A stretch of DNA of 7,990 nt, taken from positions 1-7,990 of the forward strand of contig CAMBCD010000118.1 in assembly GCA_945863085.1 (NCBI GenBank). Direction: 5' to 3'. Of the stretch, positions 1-5,520 are shown one piece after another (the first letter of the stretch is position 1; each line of letters begins with the position of its first letter). The translations under genes and the position numbers were made by a program. The notes beneath the pieces are model-generated. The model made no database searches, was not told the DNA's origin, and saw only the letters and a list, made by a program, of their open reading frames with translations. The stretch is from Bordetella parapertussis (GTDB lineage: Bacteria; Pseudomonadota; Gammaproteobacteria; Burkholderiales; SG8-41).

Positions 1-164
1 CGCAGCACCGCATCGGCCGCCGCGATCAGGCCTTCGAGCGGCAGCGCATCCGGATCATTGTTGCCGCCGGTGAAATCGAATTTGACGCGGCCGGTCCAGC
101 GCGCGGCGGCGGGTGGCAGGCTTGCAGGCAGGAGTGGGGTGAAATCGAATGGGGCGGTGGTCAT
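1..164 (-). CDS. PLP-dependent aminotransferase, N-terminal part (partial)
   Basis: This gene runs leftward and leaves the window after 54 codons. The visible protein starts MTTAPFDFTPLLP and contains the segments ARWTGRVKFDFTGGNND and LPLEGLIAAADAVLR. That is how fold-type I PLP aminotransferases of the 2-aminoadipate/MocR-like group begin when they lack the N-terminal winged-helix domain (family recognition from memory, not a search). The PLP lysine would lie outside the window. The start at 164 is preferred over an in-frame ATG at 170, because AGAAGG (complement of 171-176) sits 6 nt from the 164 start but directly abuts the 170 one. It is divergent from the DUF1800 gene. A decayed copy of its residue 38-54 region lies at 3169-3243. 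Substrate and pathway cannot be told from this piece. Confidence 0.6.
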   Translation of the reverse strand, partial: MTTAPFDFTPLLPASLPPAAARWTGRVKFDFTGGNNDPDALPLEGLIAAADAVL

Positions 165-286
165 GGACATCCTTCTGCGGAATTGTTTTTATTGAAATGG
201 AGCGGTCAGCTTGTCCTGGGTCCGGCATGGGGAATGCTAACGGCTCGACGGAGCGGATTCCAGCCCTTTGAAAGCCGGGTTGCCCA

Positions 287-310
287 GTCACCCGGGTAAC
301 AAACGGTTAC
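287..310. promoter_or_regulatory. Phased GTNAC half-sites, candidate operator
   Basis: Three GTNAC words start at 287 (GTCAC), 296 (GTAAC) and 306 (GTTAC), 9 and 10 bp apart. The first two lie in a 14-bp imperfect palindrome, GTCACCCGGGTAAC (287-300, 6 of 7 pairs). The last two form a perfect inverted repeat, GTAAC-AAACG-GTTAC (296-310). The block sits midway between the divergent aminotransferase and DUF1800 genes, so a dimeric or multimeric regulator could serve either. No regulator is assigned. Such short repeats could arise by chance. Confidence 0.3.
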
Positions 311-375
311 ACAAAATCGCCCGGTTTCATCAGCCTGCTTCAGACAGATGGGGCTAGTATTACTGCCGTGCCGGG

Positions 376-406
376 TTGCCGGAAACGGGTGAATGGCCCG
401 TATGAT
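376..406 (+). promoter_or_regulatory. Candidate promoter for the DUF1800-DUF1501 operon
   Basis: TTGCCG (376-381) and TATGAT (401-406) resemble sigma-70 boxes. The -10 matches the consensus at 5 of 6 positions, but the 19-bp spacing is long. The start codon at 446 would leave a leader of about 33 nt. The -10 lies in the loop of a hairpin with perfect 5-bp arms (GCCCG 396-400, CGGGC 409-413), which could be an operator or coincidence. Confidence 0.25.
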
Positions 407-445
407 TTCGGGCAGGCCGTGGCGTCTGATTGGCGGGGTGGCTCA

Positions 446-1945
446 ATGAAATTTCTGATCGCGGTGATGATGGGTGGAAGGCGCTGCACCGACCTGCGCG
501 CCTTGCTGCCCCGGCTGCTTGCGCTGTGGCTGTTGTCGGGCGGGGTGGCGCTGCCTGCGGCGGCCGCCCCGCTGGGTCATGACGACGCCCGTCACCTGCT
601 CAATCGCGCCGGACTGGGCGCAGGCATTGCCGAGGTCGAGAGTTATGCCCGGCTCACGCGTGCCCAGGCCACCGAGCGCCTGCTTGCGGTGCGGGGCGGC
701 GTGGTGTCCGAACCCGACTGGGTGGAGGAGCCCTATTTTTCGCCGGGCCGCTTGCGCACGCTGGATGCCGAGGCGCGCACCCGCATCCAGGTCGAGCGCA
801 CTGAGCGCAGCATAGAGCTGCGCGAATGGTGGCTGCGGCAGATGCTGGTCACGCCCGATCCGCTGCGCGAGCGCATGACGCTGTTCTGGCACAACCATTT
901 TGTGTCCGGCATGCAGAAAGTCCTTTCGCCGCAGCTGATGTACCGGCAGAACGTGCTGCTGCGCGAACATGCGCTGGGCAATTTCCGCGAGCTGCTGCAT
1001 GCCGTGGCGCGCGACCCTGCGATGGTGAGATATCTCGACAGCGCCTTCAACCGCAAGGGCTGGCCCAACGAGAATTTTGCACGCGAACTGATGGAGCTGT
1101 TCACCCTGGGCGAAGGAAACTATACCGAGCAGGACGTGAAGGAGGTGGCGCGGGCCTTCACCGGCTGGAGCATCAATCCGAATACCGGCGAGTTCGTGTT
1201 CCGGCCTGCGCAGCATGATGACGGGCCCAAGACGGTGCTGGGCCGCCAGGGAAATTTCGGCGGCGATGAAGTGCTCGACATCCTGCTTGAGCGCCCCGAG
1301 ACGGCGGCACTCATTGCGGACAAGCTGTGGCGGGAATTCGTGTCGCCCAAACCCGCGCCGGCCGAGGTGGCGCGCATCGCCAGTGCACTGCGCGACAGCG
1401 GCTACGACATCCGCGCCGCGCTGCGCGTGTTGTTCACCTCGGATGCGTTTTATGCACCGGCACACCGCGGCGTGCTGGTGAAGTCGCCGGTCGATCTGGT
1501 GGTGGGTACGCTGCGGCAGTTCGAGTTCGAAGTGCCGGACGGGCTGCCTTTTGTGTTTGCCATGGGGCAGTTCGGACAGGTGCTGTTTGCCCCGCCCAAC
1601 GTCAAGGGCTGGCCCGGTGGCGAGCTCTGGATCAATGCCACCACGCTGCTGCGCCGGAAGCAGTTGCTCGACACCCTGTTCCAGGACCGTCTGGCCGTGG
1701 GTCCCGCCCGCGCGGAGATGATGATGACTGCGGCGGCAACACCGGCTGCCGCACGACGGGAGCGGGCGCGTGTGGCCATGGGCCGGGTGCGTTTTGATGG
1801 TGATGCATGGCTTACGCGCGTGAACGGCATGCCGCTGGAGCGCGCGGTGCTGGCCGTGGCGCCGGTGCATGCAGGGGGCGGCGTCAGCAGTGGAATGGAT
1901 TATCTGCGCGAACTGGTGCTCGATTCCGCGTATCAGCTCAAGTAG
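446..1945 (+). CDS. DUF1800 family exported protein
   Basis: A 499-residue protein of the DUF1800 family; its molecular function is not established. Family signatures in order: RHLLNRAGLG near residue 50, RERMTLFWHNHF around 141-152, a NENFARELMELFTLG block from residue 208, ARAFTGW soon after, and PPNVKGWPGG at 383-392 near the C-terminus. The N-terminus has arginines followed by a hydrophobic stretch (LLPRLLALWLLSGGVAL) and AAAAP, which reads as a Sec signal peptide, so the protein should act in the periplasm or outside the cell. ATG 446 is chosen because a G-rich stretch (GGGGTGG) lies about 5 nt upstream. In-frame ATGs at 467 and 470 also give good signal peptides and cannot be excluded; the frame is open back to a GTG at 368 with no ribosome site. 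It is the first gene of an operon with the DUF1501 gene, 22 bp downstream. Confidence 0.9.
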   Translation: MKFLIAVMMGGRRCTDLRALLPRLLALWLLSGGVALPAAAAPLGHDDARHLLNRAGLGAGIAEVESYARLTRAQATERLLAVRGGVVSEPDWVEEPYFSPGRLRTLDAEARTRIQVERTERSIELREWWLRQMLVTPDPLRERMTLFWHNHFVSGMQKVLSPQLMYRQNVLLREHALGNFRELLHAVARDPAMVRYLDSAFNRKGWPNENFARELMELFTLGEGNYTEQDVKEVARAFTGWSINPNTGEFVFRPAQHDDGPKTVLGRQGNFGGDEVLDILLERPETAALIADKLWREFVSPKPAPAEVARIASALRDSGYDIRAALRVLFTSDAFYAPAHRGVLVKSPVDLVVGTLRQFEFEVPDGLPFVFAMGQFGQVLFAPPNVKGWPGGELWINATTLLRRKQLLDTLFQDRLAVGPARAEMMMTAAATPAAARRERARVAMGRVRFDGDAWLTRVNGMPLERAVLAVAPVHAGGGVSSGMDYLRELVLDSAYQLK

Positions 1946-1967
1946 GCAAGTAGGCGAAGGGAGACCA

Positions 1968-3131
1968 ATGATGAACAGACGCGGATTCATGACAGCGGTG
2001 GGTGCGGCGGCTGCCGCCACATGGCTGCCGCTGCCGGCAGCTGCTGCAGCACTGCGGGGTTATGAACGCCTGCTGGTGCTGATCGAGCTGAAGGGCGGCA
2101 ACGACGGTTTCAATACCGTCATCCCCTATACCGACGCCGAGTATTACCGGCTGCGGCCCGGCATCGCGATCCCGCGGGAGCAGGTGTTGCCGGTCGATGC
2201 GCACACCGGATTGCACCCCGCACTGCTGCCGATGATGGACCTGTGGCAGGCGGGCGAACTCGCGCTGGTGCAGAACGTGGGTTATCCCCGTCCCAATCTC
2301 TCCCATTTCCGTTCGATCGAGATCTGGGACACGGCGGCCGGCAGCAGCGAGTATCTGGACGCGGGCTGGCTCACCCGGACTTTTGCGGCGGCACCGTTGC
2401 CGGCCGGCACCGCGGCCGACGGCGTGGTGGTGGGTGGTGCAGAACTGGGTCCGCTCGCCGGTGTGGCGAGCCGCGCCGTGACGCTGCTCAACCCCGAGCA
2501 GTTCCTGCGCCAGTCCCGGCTTGCGGCCCCCGGCAGTCCGGCGGTCGCCAATCCTGCGCTGGCCCATGTGCTGCGGGTGGAGCAGGCGGTGACGGAGGCC
2601 GCGGCCCGGCTGCGCGCTGATCGTGTCTTTGCCACCCAGTTTCCCGCCAGCGGCTTTGGCAACGCGGTGCGCACCGCGGCGCAGGTCGCCGCCTCCGGCG
2701 CCGGGGTGCCGGTGATCAAGTTGTCACTCAACGGCTTTGACACCCACGTCGGCCAGCTCGCGCGCCAGGCCCGCCTGCTGAAGGATCTGGCAGAAGGGCT
2801 CGTTGCACTGAAAAGCGCCCTCAGCGAACTGGGCCTGTGGGAATCCACGCTGGTCATGACCAATGCCGAGTTCGGCCGCCGGCCGCGGCAGAACCAGAGC
2901 GGCGGCACCGACCATGGCACCTCCAGTGTGCATATGGTTGCGGGCGGCAGGGTGCGCGGCGGACTCTACGGCGCGGCGCCCGACCTCGGGCAACTCGACG
3001 GCACGGGCAACGTGCAGCACGCAGTTGATTTCCGCGCGCTGTATGCCACGGTGCTGGACCGCTGGTGGGGGATGGATGCCGCCGGCATATTGCGCGGTCG
3101 CCACGCACCACTTGACCTGATCCGGGTGTAA
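1968..3131 (+). CDS. DUF1501 family Tat-exported protein
   Basis: A 387-residue DUF1501 protein. The N-terminus has a twin-arginine motif (N-R-R-G-F-M at residues 3-8), an alanine-rich hydrophobic segment and an AAAA cleavage region, so it is probably exported folded by Tat. Family motifs: LKGGNDGFN (about 41-49), NLSHFRS, GFDTH (256-260), TNAEFGRR (298-305) and GTDHGT (313-318). The family is related to the alkaline phosphatase superfamily. The conserved D46, D258, H260, E301, D315 and H316 are candidate metal or active-site residues (inference), and Tat export would suit a cofactor loaded in the cytoplasm. GAAGGGAG at 1956-1963 supports ATG 1968 (4 nt) or ATG 1971 (7 nt). DUF1800 and DUF1501 genes commonly occur as adjacent pairs, as here. 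Substrate unknown. Confidence 0.9.
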   Translation: MMNRRGFMTAVGAAAAATWLPLPAAAAALRGYERLLVLIELKGGNDGFNTVIPYTDAEYYRLRPGIAIPREQVLPVDAHTGLHPALLPMMDLWQAGELALVQNVGYPRPNLSHFRSIEIWDTAAGSSEYLDAGWLTRTFAAAPLPAGTAADGVVVGGAELGPLAGVASRAVTLLNPEQFLRQSRLAAPGSPAVANPALAHVLRVEQAVTEAAARLRADRVFATQFPASGFGNAVRTAAQVAASGAGVPVIKLSLNGFDTHVGQLARQARLLKDLAEGLVALKSALSELGLWESTLVMTNAEFGRRPRQNQSGGTDHGTSSVHMVAGGRVRGGLYGAAPDLGQLDGTGNVQHAVDFRALYATVLDRWWGMDAAGILRGRHAPLDLIRV

Positions 3132-3168
3132 ACGCAGCGCGCCAGGTCTGCAGGTCGCCGTTCAATCC

Positions 3169-3243
3169 TTAATTCGACAGTGTGCGCCCCTCGCGCAGCA
3201 GTACCGTATCAGCTGCTGCGATCCGGCCGTCGAGTGGCAGCGA
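3169..3243 (-). pseudogene. Decayed fragment of an aminotransferase N-terminal region
   Basis: Read on the minus strand, 3243-3169 encodes LPLDGRIAAADTVLLR, then REGRTLSN and a TAA stop. This matches LPLEGLIAAADAVLR in the partial aminotransferase at the left edge, with one inserted leucine codon. The continuation REGRTL is what that family normally has next. At DNA level 3194-3242 pairs with 1-46 at 39 of 46 aligned bases plus one 3-nt insertion. There is no start codon or ribosome site, and similarity ends on both sides, so this is a remnant and not a gene. It lies on the same strand as the intact gene. It could be a truncated duplication or the scar of a second, related aminotransferase gene. 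Confidence 0.65.
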
Positions 3244-3275
3244 TAAAAAGTCATACCGTTCCACTTAATGAACGA

Positions 3276-3304
3276 TTGACTGCGGCGTTATCAAAGTCTA
3301 GCCT
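3276..3304 (+). promoter_or_regulatory. Candidate promoter upstream of the racemase-fold gene
   Basis: TTGACT (3276-3281) is a near-consensus -35 box. A weak -10 (TAGCCT, 3299-3304, 3 of 6 matches) follows at 17 bp. A strong -35 with a poor -10 suits an activated or weak promoter. A perfect inverted repeat CGTTC-N8-GAACG (3257-3274) lies just upstream of the -35 and could bind an activator. The leader to the GTG at 3411 would be about 100 nt. Confidence 0.3.
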
Positions 3305-3376
3305 GTTTTAGAGCGTGGCGAAGTTCTACAAAATGGACTTCCGGCAAGCAAAATAAAAACAGTCGCCAAGCACTCA

Positions 3377-3388
3377 TAAAACGTTTTA
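3377..3388. promoter_or_regulatory. Perfect 12-bp palindrome TAAAACGTTTTA, candidate operator
   Basis: TAAAACGTTTTA is a perfect palindrome ending 11 bp before the Shine-Dalgarno of the 3411 gene and downstream of its candidate promoter, a place where a bound repressor would block transcription. A central CG in an A/T-flanked palindrome resembles LacI-type operators in general form, but no LacI-family gene is in the window. The assignment is inference from symmetry and position only. Confidence 0.35.
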
Positions 3389-3399
3389 CAAACATGCTC

Positions 3400-3405
3400 A
3401 GGAGG
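3400..3405 (+). promoter_or_regulatory. Strong Shine-Dalgarno that sets a GTG start
   Basis: AGGAGG lies 5 nt before GTG 3411, an ideal distance. This fixes the GTG start for the racemase-fold gene, whose next in-frame ATG codons (3483 and 3486) fall inside conserved protein. Confidence 0.8.
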
Positions 3406-3410
3406 CCTCC

Positions 3411-4232
3411 GTGATTCGTATTGTCGACATACCCCCTTATCAGCGCGCTGGTGTCAATTACGACCCAAAGGAGGGACATTTCATGATGCATGATCTTGTC
3501 GACAGTCTCCGGAGCAGAGGCCAGCTGGATGGCGTGGAGATCACGATCGACGAGGGTTATCCGACCGATCACGGAGCAGAAACACGTGATGACGAGGTTG
3601 TGACGAATATCGCCGTAGGTGTGGTGAAACGTGTCAAAGCGGTGTGCGCGATGAACAAGTATGACGCCGTGATCACGCAGGCGGGGATCGAACCCGGGTT
3701 CCTCGCGGCCATGTCCGTGTCGACACTGCCCGTTGCCTACCCGGTTCACTCGGCCATGCATTTTGCTTCGCTGCTGGGTGAGAAATTTTGTGCACTGACA
3801 ACGACGGACACGCAAGCCATGATCGTGCGGCGCAATGCCCAGCTCTACGGGATGAATCACAAACTGACGAGCGTTCGCTACGTCTCACTCTCTTCAACAG
3901 GCACCATGGCCCTGGTGCGGAAGTATCCCAAGGGCGCGGCGCGGGCCAATGCCCCCGAGGTGCAGAAATTCGTCAATGCAGTGGTTGAGCAATTTACGAT
4001 TGCCATTGAAAAGGAAGGGGCTGATTCGGTGATCATTGCTTCACCCCATCAGCAGTGTTTTCTTGGCGAAGTGCGTGCGGGCCTGGATGCGAAGGGTTAT
4101 CAGGAAATCAATCTGATCGGTGCGTTCCCTGCCGCGGTGCAGATGGCTCGTGCCATAGTGTCCATGGGCCTGGGCCAATCGCCACGCGCTTTTCCGACCG
4201 ACTCATTAAAGGCCAAACCCGCGTTCCGCTGA
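3411..4232 (+). CDS. Asp/Glu/hydantoin racemase-superfamily protein lacking both catalytic cysteines
   Basis: A 273-residue cytoplasmic protein with the two-lobed pattern of Asp/Glu/hydantoin racemases. The first-lobe segment YDAVITQAGIEPG (84-96) aligns with the family's YDA-x4-CFGDPG strand and loop. Then come LPVAYPVHSAMHFASLLG and FCALTTTDT, and the second-lobe strand ADSVIIASPHQQ (204-215) aligns with the usual ADxxxLGC-TG segment. At the two positions where racemases carry their acid/base cysteines, this protein has A91 and S211. Its only cysteines are C79, C127 and C216, none at the canonical sites. It may therefore be a non-racemizing isomerase, a decarboxylase-like enzyme, a binding protein, or use C216 after a local shift. 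It is followed after 58 bp by a Bug receptor gene on the same strand, suggesting co-transcription and work on the acid that receptor binds. Superfamily sure; activity unknown. Confidence 0.8.
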   Translation: MIRIVDIPPYQRAGVNYDPKEGHFMMHDLVDSLRSRGQLDGVEITIDEGYPTDHGAETRDDEVVTNIAVGVVKRVKAVCAMNKYDAVITQAGIEPGFLAAMSVSTLPVAYPVHSAMHFASLLGEKFCALTTTDTQAMIVRRNAQLYGMNHKLTSVRYVSLSSTGTMALVRKYPKGAARANAPEVQKFVNAVVEQFTIAIEKEGADSVIIASPHQQCFLGEVRAGLDAKGYQEINLIGAFPAAVQMARAIVSMGLGQSPRAFPTDSLKAKPAFR

Positions 4233-4290
4233 TTCAAAGCATCTGCAACTGCGGTATGCATCGGCATCTTCCTGTGAAAGGAGTGAGGCA

Positions 4291-5259
4291 ATGACTGATA
4301 TCCGTAATCACTTTTGCATTCGCGCGATTAAAGCAGCTTTGCTGTTGGTTTGTTCAGGGTTCATGTTGGCAGATGACGCATCCGCTTTTCCCGTCAAGCC
4401 GATCAGAATCGTCACCACTGTACCGGGCGGCAGCCTGGATCTGACAGCGCGCGTGATTGCGCCCAGGCTGTCGGAGCGCCTGGGCCAGCAGGTGATCGTC
4501 GACAATCGCGGCGGTGTTTTGTCCATGGAATTGGTGGCCAAAGCGCCGCCTGATGGTTATACCCTGCTGCTTGCGAGCGGAAGCCTCTGGATCTCACAGT
4601 TTGTGCGGGATAACGTGGCATGGGATGCGCTGCGCGACTACGCGCCCATTTCCCAATTGATCACCTCGCCCAATCTTCTTGTGGTGCACCCATCGCTACC
4701 CGTAAAGAATGTCAGGCAGTTGATCGCGCTGGCCAAGGCGCGAAGTGGAGAATTGAATTATTCCTCCGGACAGACCGGGTCTTCGTCGCATATCGCCGGC
4801 GAACTGTTTAACCAGATGGCGGGCGTGAAAATCGTGCGTGTCGCATACAAGGGCCAGGGCCCTTCAATGCTTGCGCTGATTACGGGTGAAACCCAGCTCA
4901 GCTTTCCCAACTCGGCCGCGGCAACACCATTCGTCAAGGCAGGCAGGATCAGGGCGCTTGCAGTCACGACCTCGTCACCATCTGCCCTGGCCCCGGGTCT
5001 GCCGACAATGGCCGCATCAGGCCTGCCCGGTTATGAATCACGCGCGATACTGGGCCTGTTTGCCCCAGCGAGCACTCCGGCAGCAGTGATCGAGCAACTC
5101 AATACGGAGATCAACCGCGTGCTCAACCTGCCCGACGTCAAGCAGCAGCTTTTCGACTCTGGGGCAGAAGCCGTCCCGGGCACTCCGGCAGAGCTTGCGG
5201 CCATTATCAAATCCGATATGGCAACCACCGGCAAAGTCATGCGGCGGACGGGGCCATAA
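4291..5259 (+). CDS. Bug/TctC-family periplasmic solute receptor (tripartite tricarboxylate transporter type)
   Basis: A 322-residue periplasmic receptor that would capture a small organic acid or amide for a TctAB-type permease. It has a signal peptide (charged start, ALLLVCSGFMLA, predicted cut after ASA at residue 32), then FPVKPIRIV, the PGGSLDLTAR ligand loop (45-54), RLGQQVIVDNR (63-73), KAPPDGYTLL, a YSSGQTGSSSHIAGELF segment, and KAGRIRALAVT in the second lobe. Length is typical. The loop after VDNR is about three residues shorter than in the second Bug of this window and in typical members, which normally have P-G-A-G-G there. ATG 4291 has AAAGGAG (4277-4283) 7 nt upstream. It follows the racemase-fold gene in the same direction. 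No TctA or TctB is in the window, which is usual for orphan Bug genes. Ligand not predictable. Confidence 0.9.
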   Translation: MTDIRNHFCIRAIKAALLLVCSGFMLADDASAFPVKPIRIVTTVPGGSLDLTARVIAPRLSERLGQQVIVDNRGGVLSMELVAKAPPDGYTLLLASGSLWISQFVRDNVAWDALRDYAPISQLITSPNLLVVHPSLPVKNVRQLIALAKARSGELNYSSGQTGSSSHIAGELFNQMAGVKIVRVAYKGQGPSMLALITGETQLSFPNSAAATPFVKAGRIRALAVTTSSPSALAPGLPTMAASGLPGYESRAILGLFAPASTPAAVIEQLNTEINRVLNLPDVKQQLFDSGAEAVPGTPAELAAIIKSDMATTGKVMRRTGP

Positions 5260-5289
5260 GTCAGTATTAAGCTGATTTGCGGTGCAATT

Positions 5290-5317
5290 GGGGTCAGTGT
5301 GAACTGCCCCCATTTAT
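5290..5317 (+). terminator. Hairpin terminator after the first Bug gene
   Basis: GGGG(T)CAGT at 5290-5298 pairs with ACTGCCCC at 5303-5310 around a GTGA loop, with a single bulged T, and is followed by CATTTATT. It lies 31 bp past the Bug stop, so it is a plausible intrinsic terminator, although the T tract is interrupted. It could instead be part of a dispersed REP-like hairpin sequence. Confidence 0.5.
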
Positions 5318-5346
5318 TCCCTAACGGCTGCCGATGCAGGAATAGT

Positions 5347-5472
5347 TCATCCTGCCGGGCTGACCGGCCGCGGCATGAACGGCGCATCAATGGCGCCCAT
5401 CTTCACGTAAATCAGCGCCCCTTCCGGGCCTGAGCGGGGCGTGGCACGCAAGGAGGCGGAAAACCCGATGTC
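5347..5472 (-). pseudogene. Possible remnant of a gene 3' end
   Basis: On the minus strand an open frame of 41 codons runs from just after an in-frame TGA (5473-5475) to a TGA at 5347-5349. It ends GALIYVKMGAIDAPFMPRP, then VSPAG. It has no good start near its head, but its codons end mainly in G or C, and the residue mix looks like protein, not random sequence. It may be the surviving tail of a lost gene. No family is recognised, and a non-coding origin remains quite possible. The DNA also holds an inverted repeat (CGCCCC 5416-5421, GGGGCG 5436-5441). Confidence 0.25.
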
Positions 5473-5497
5473 TCACGGGCGGGATCGCCTGTGGAGG

Positions 5498-5519
5498 GGG
5501 GCGAATCGCCCCTTCTTTT
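5498..5519 (+). terminator. Rho-independent terminator, plus-strand orientation
   Basis: GGGGCG (5498-5503), loop AAT, CGCCCC (5507-5512), then TTCTTTT: a compact GC stem with a T-rich tail on the plus strand. It stands directly beyond the stop of the minus-strand Bug gene. As oriented it would stop transcription arriving from the racemase/Bug operon before it runs antisense into 5521-6489. On the minus strand the same stem lacks a T tail. Confidence 0.6.
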
Positions 5520-5520
5520 G

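Noticed and set aside
368..445. GTG 368 as the start of the DUF1800 gene
   Set aside because: It has no ribosome site, and it would add a 26-residue polar stretch ahead of a good signal peptide.
443..2020. A 525-codon open frame on the minus strand opposite the DUF1800 gene
   Set aside because: It lies antisense to a strongly conserved family protein. Its translation is rich in His, Arg and Gln with no recognisable domain, which is typical of shadow frames in GC-rich DNA.
3401..3410. The palindrome GGAGGCCTCC containing the Shine-Dalgarno, as a possible RNA switch
   Set aside because: The arms are directly adjacent with no loop, so a single transcript cannot fold this way without losing central pairs. 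A good ribosome site explains the sequence.
5478..5490. The small hairpin GGCG-GGAT-CGCC as a minus-strand terminator
   Set aside because: It has only a 4-bp stem, and no T tract follows on the minus strand.
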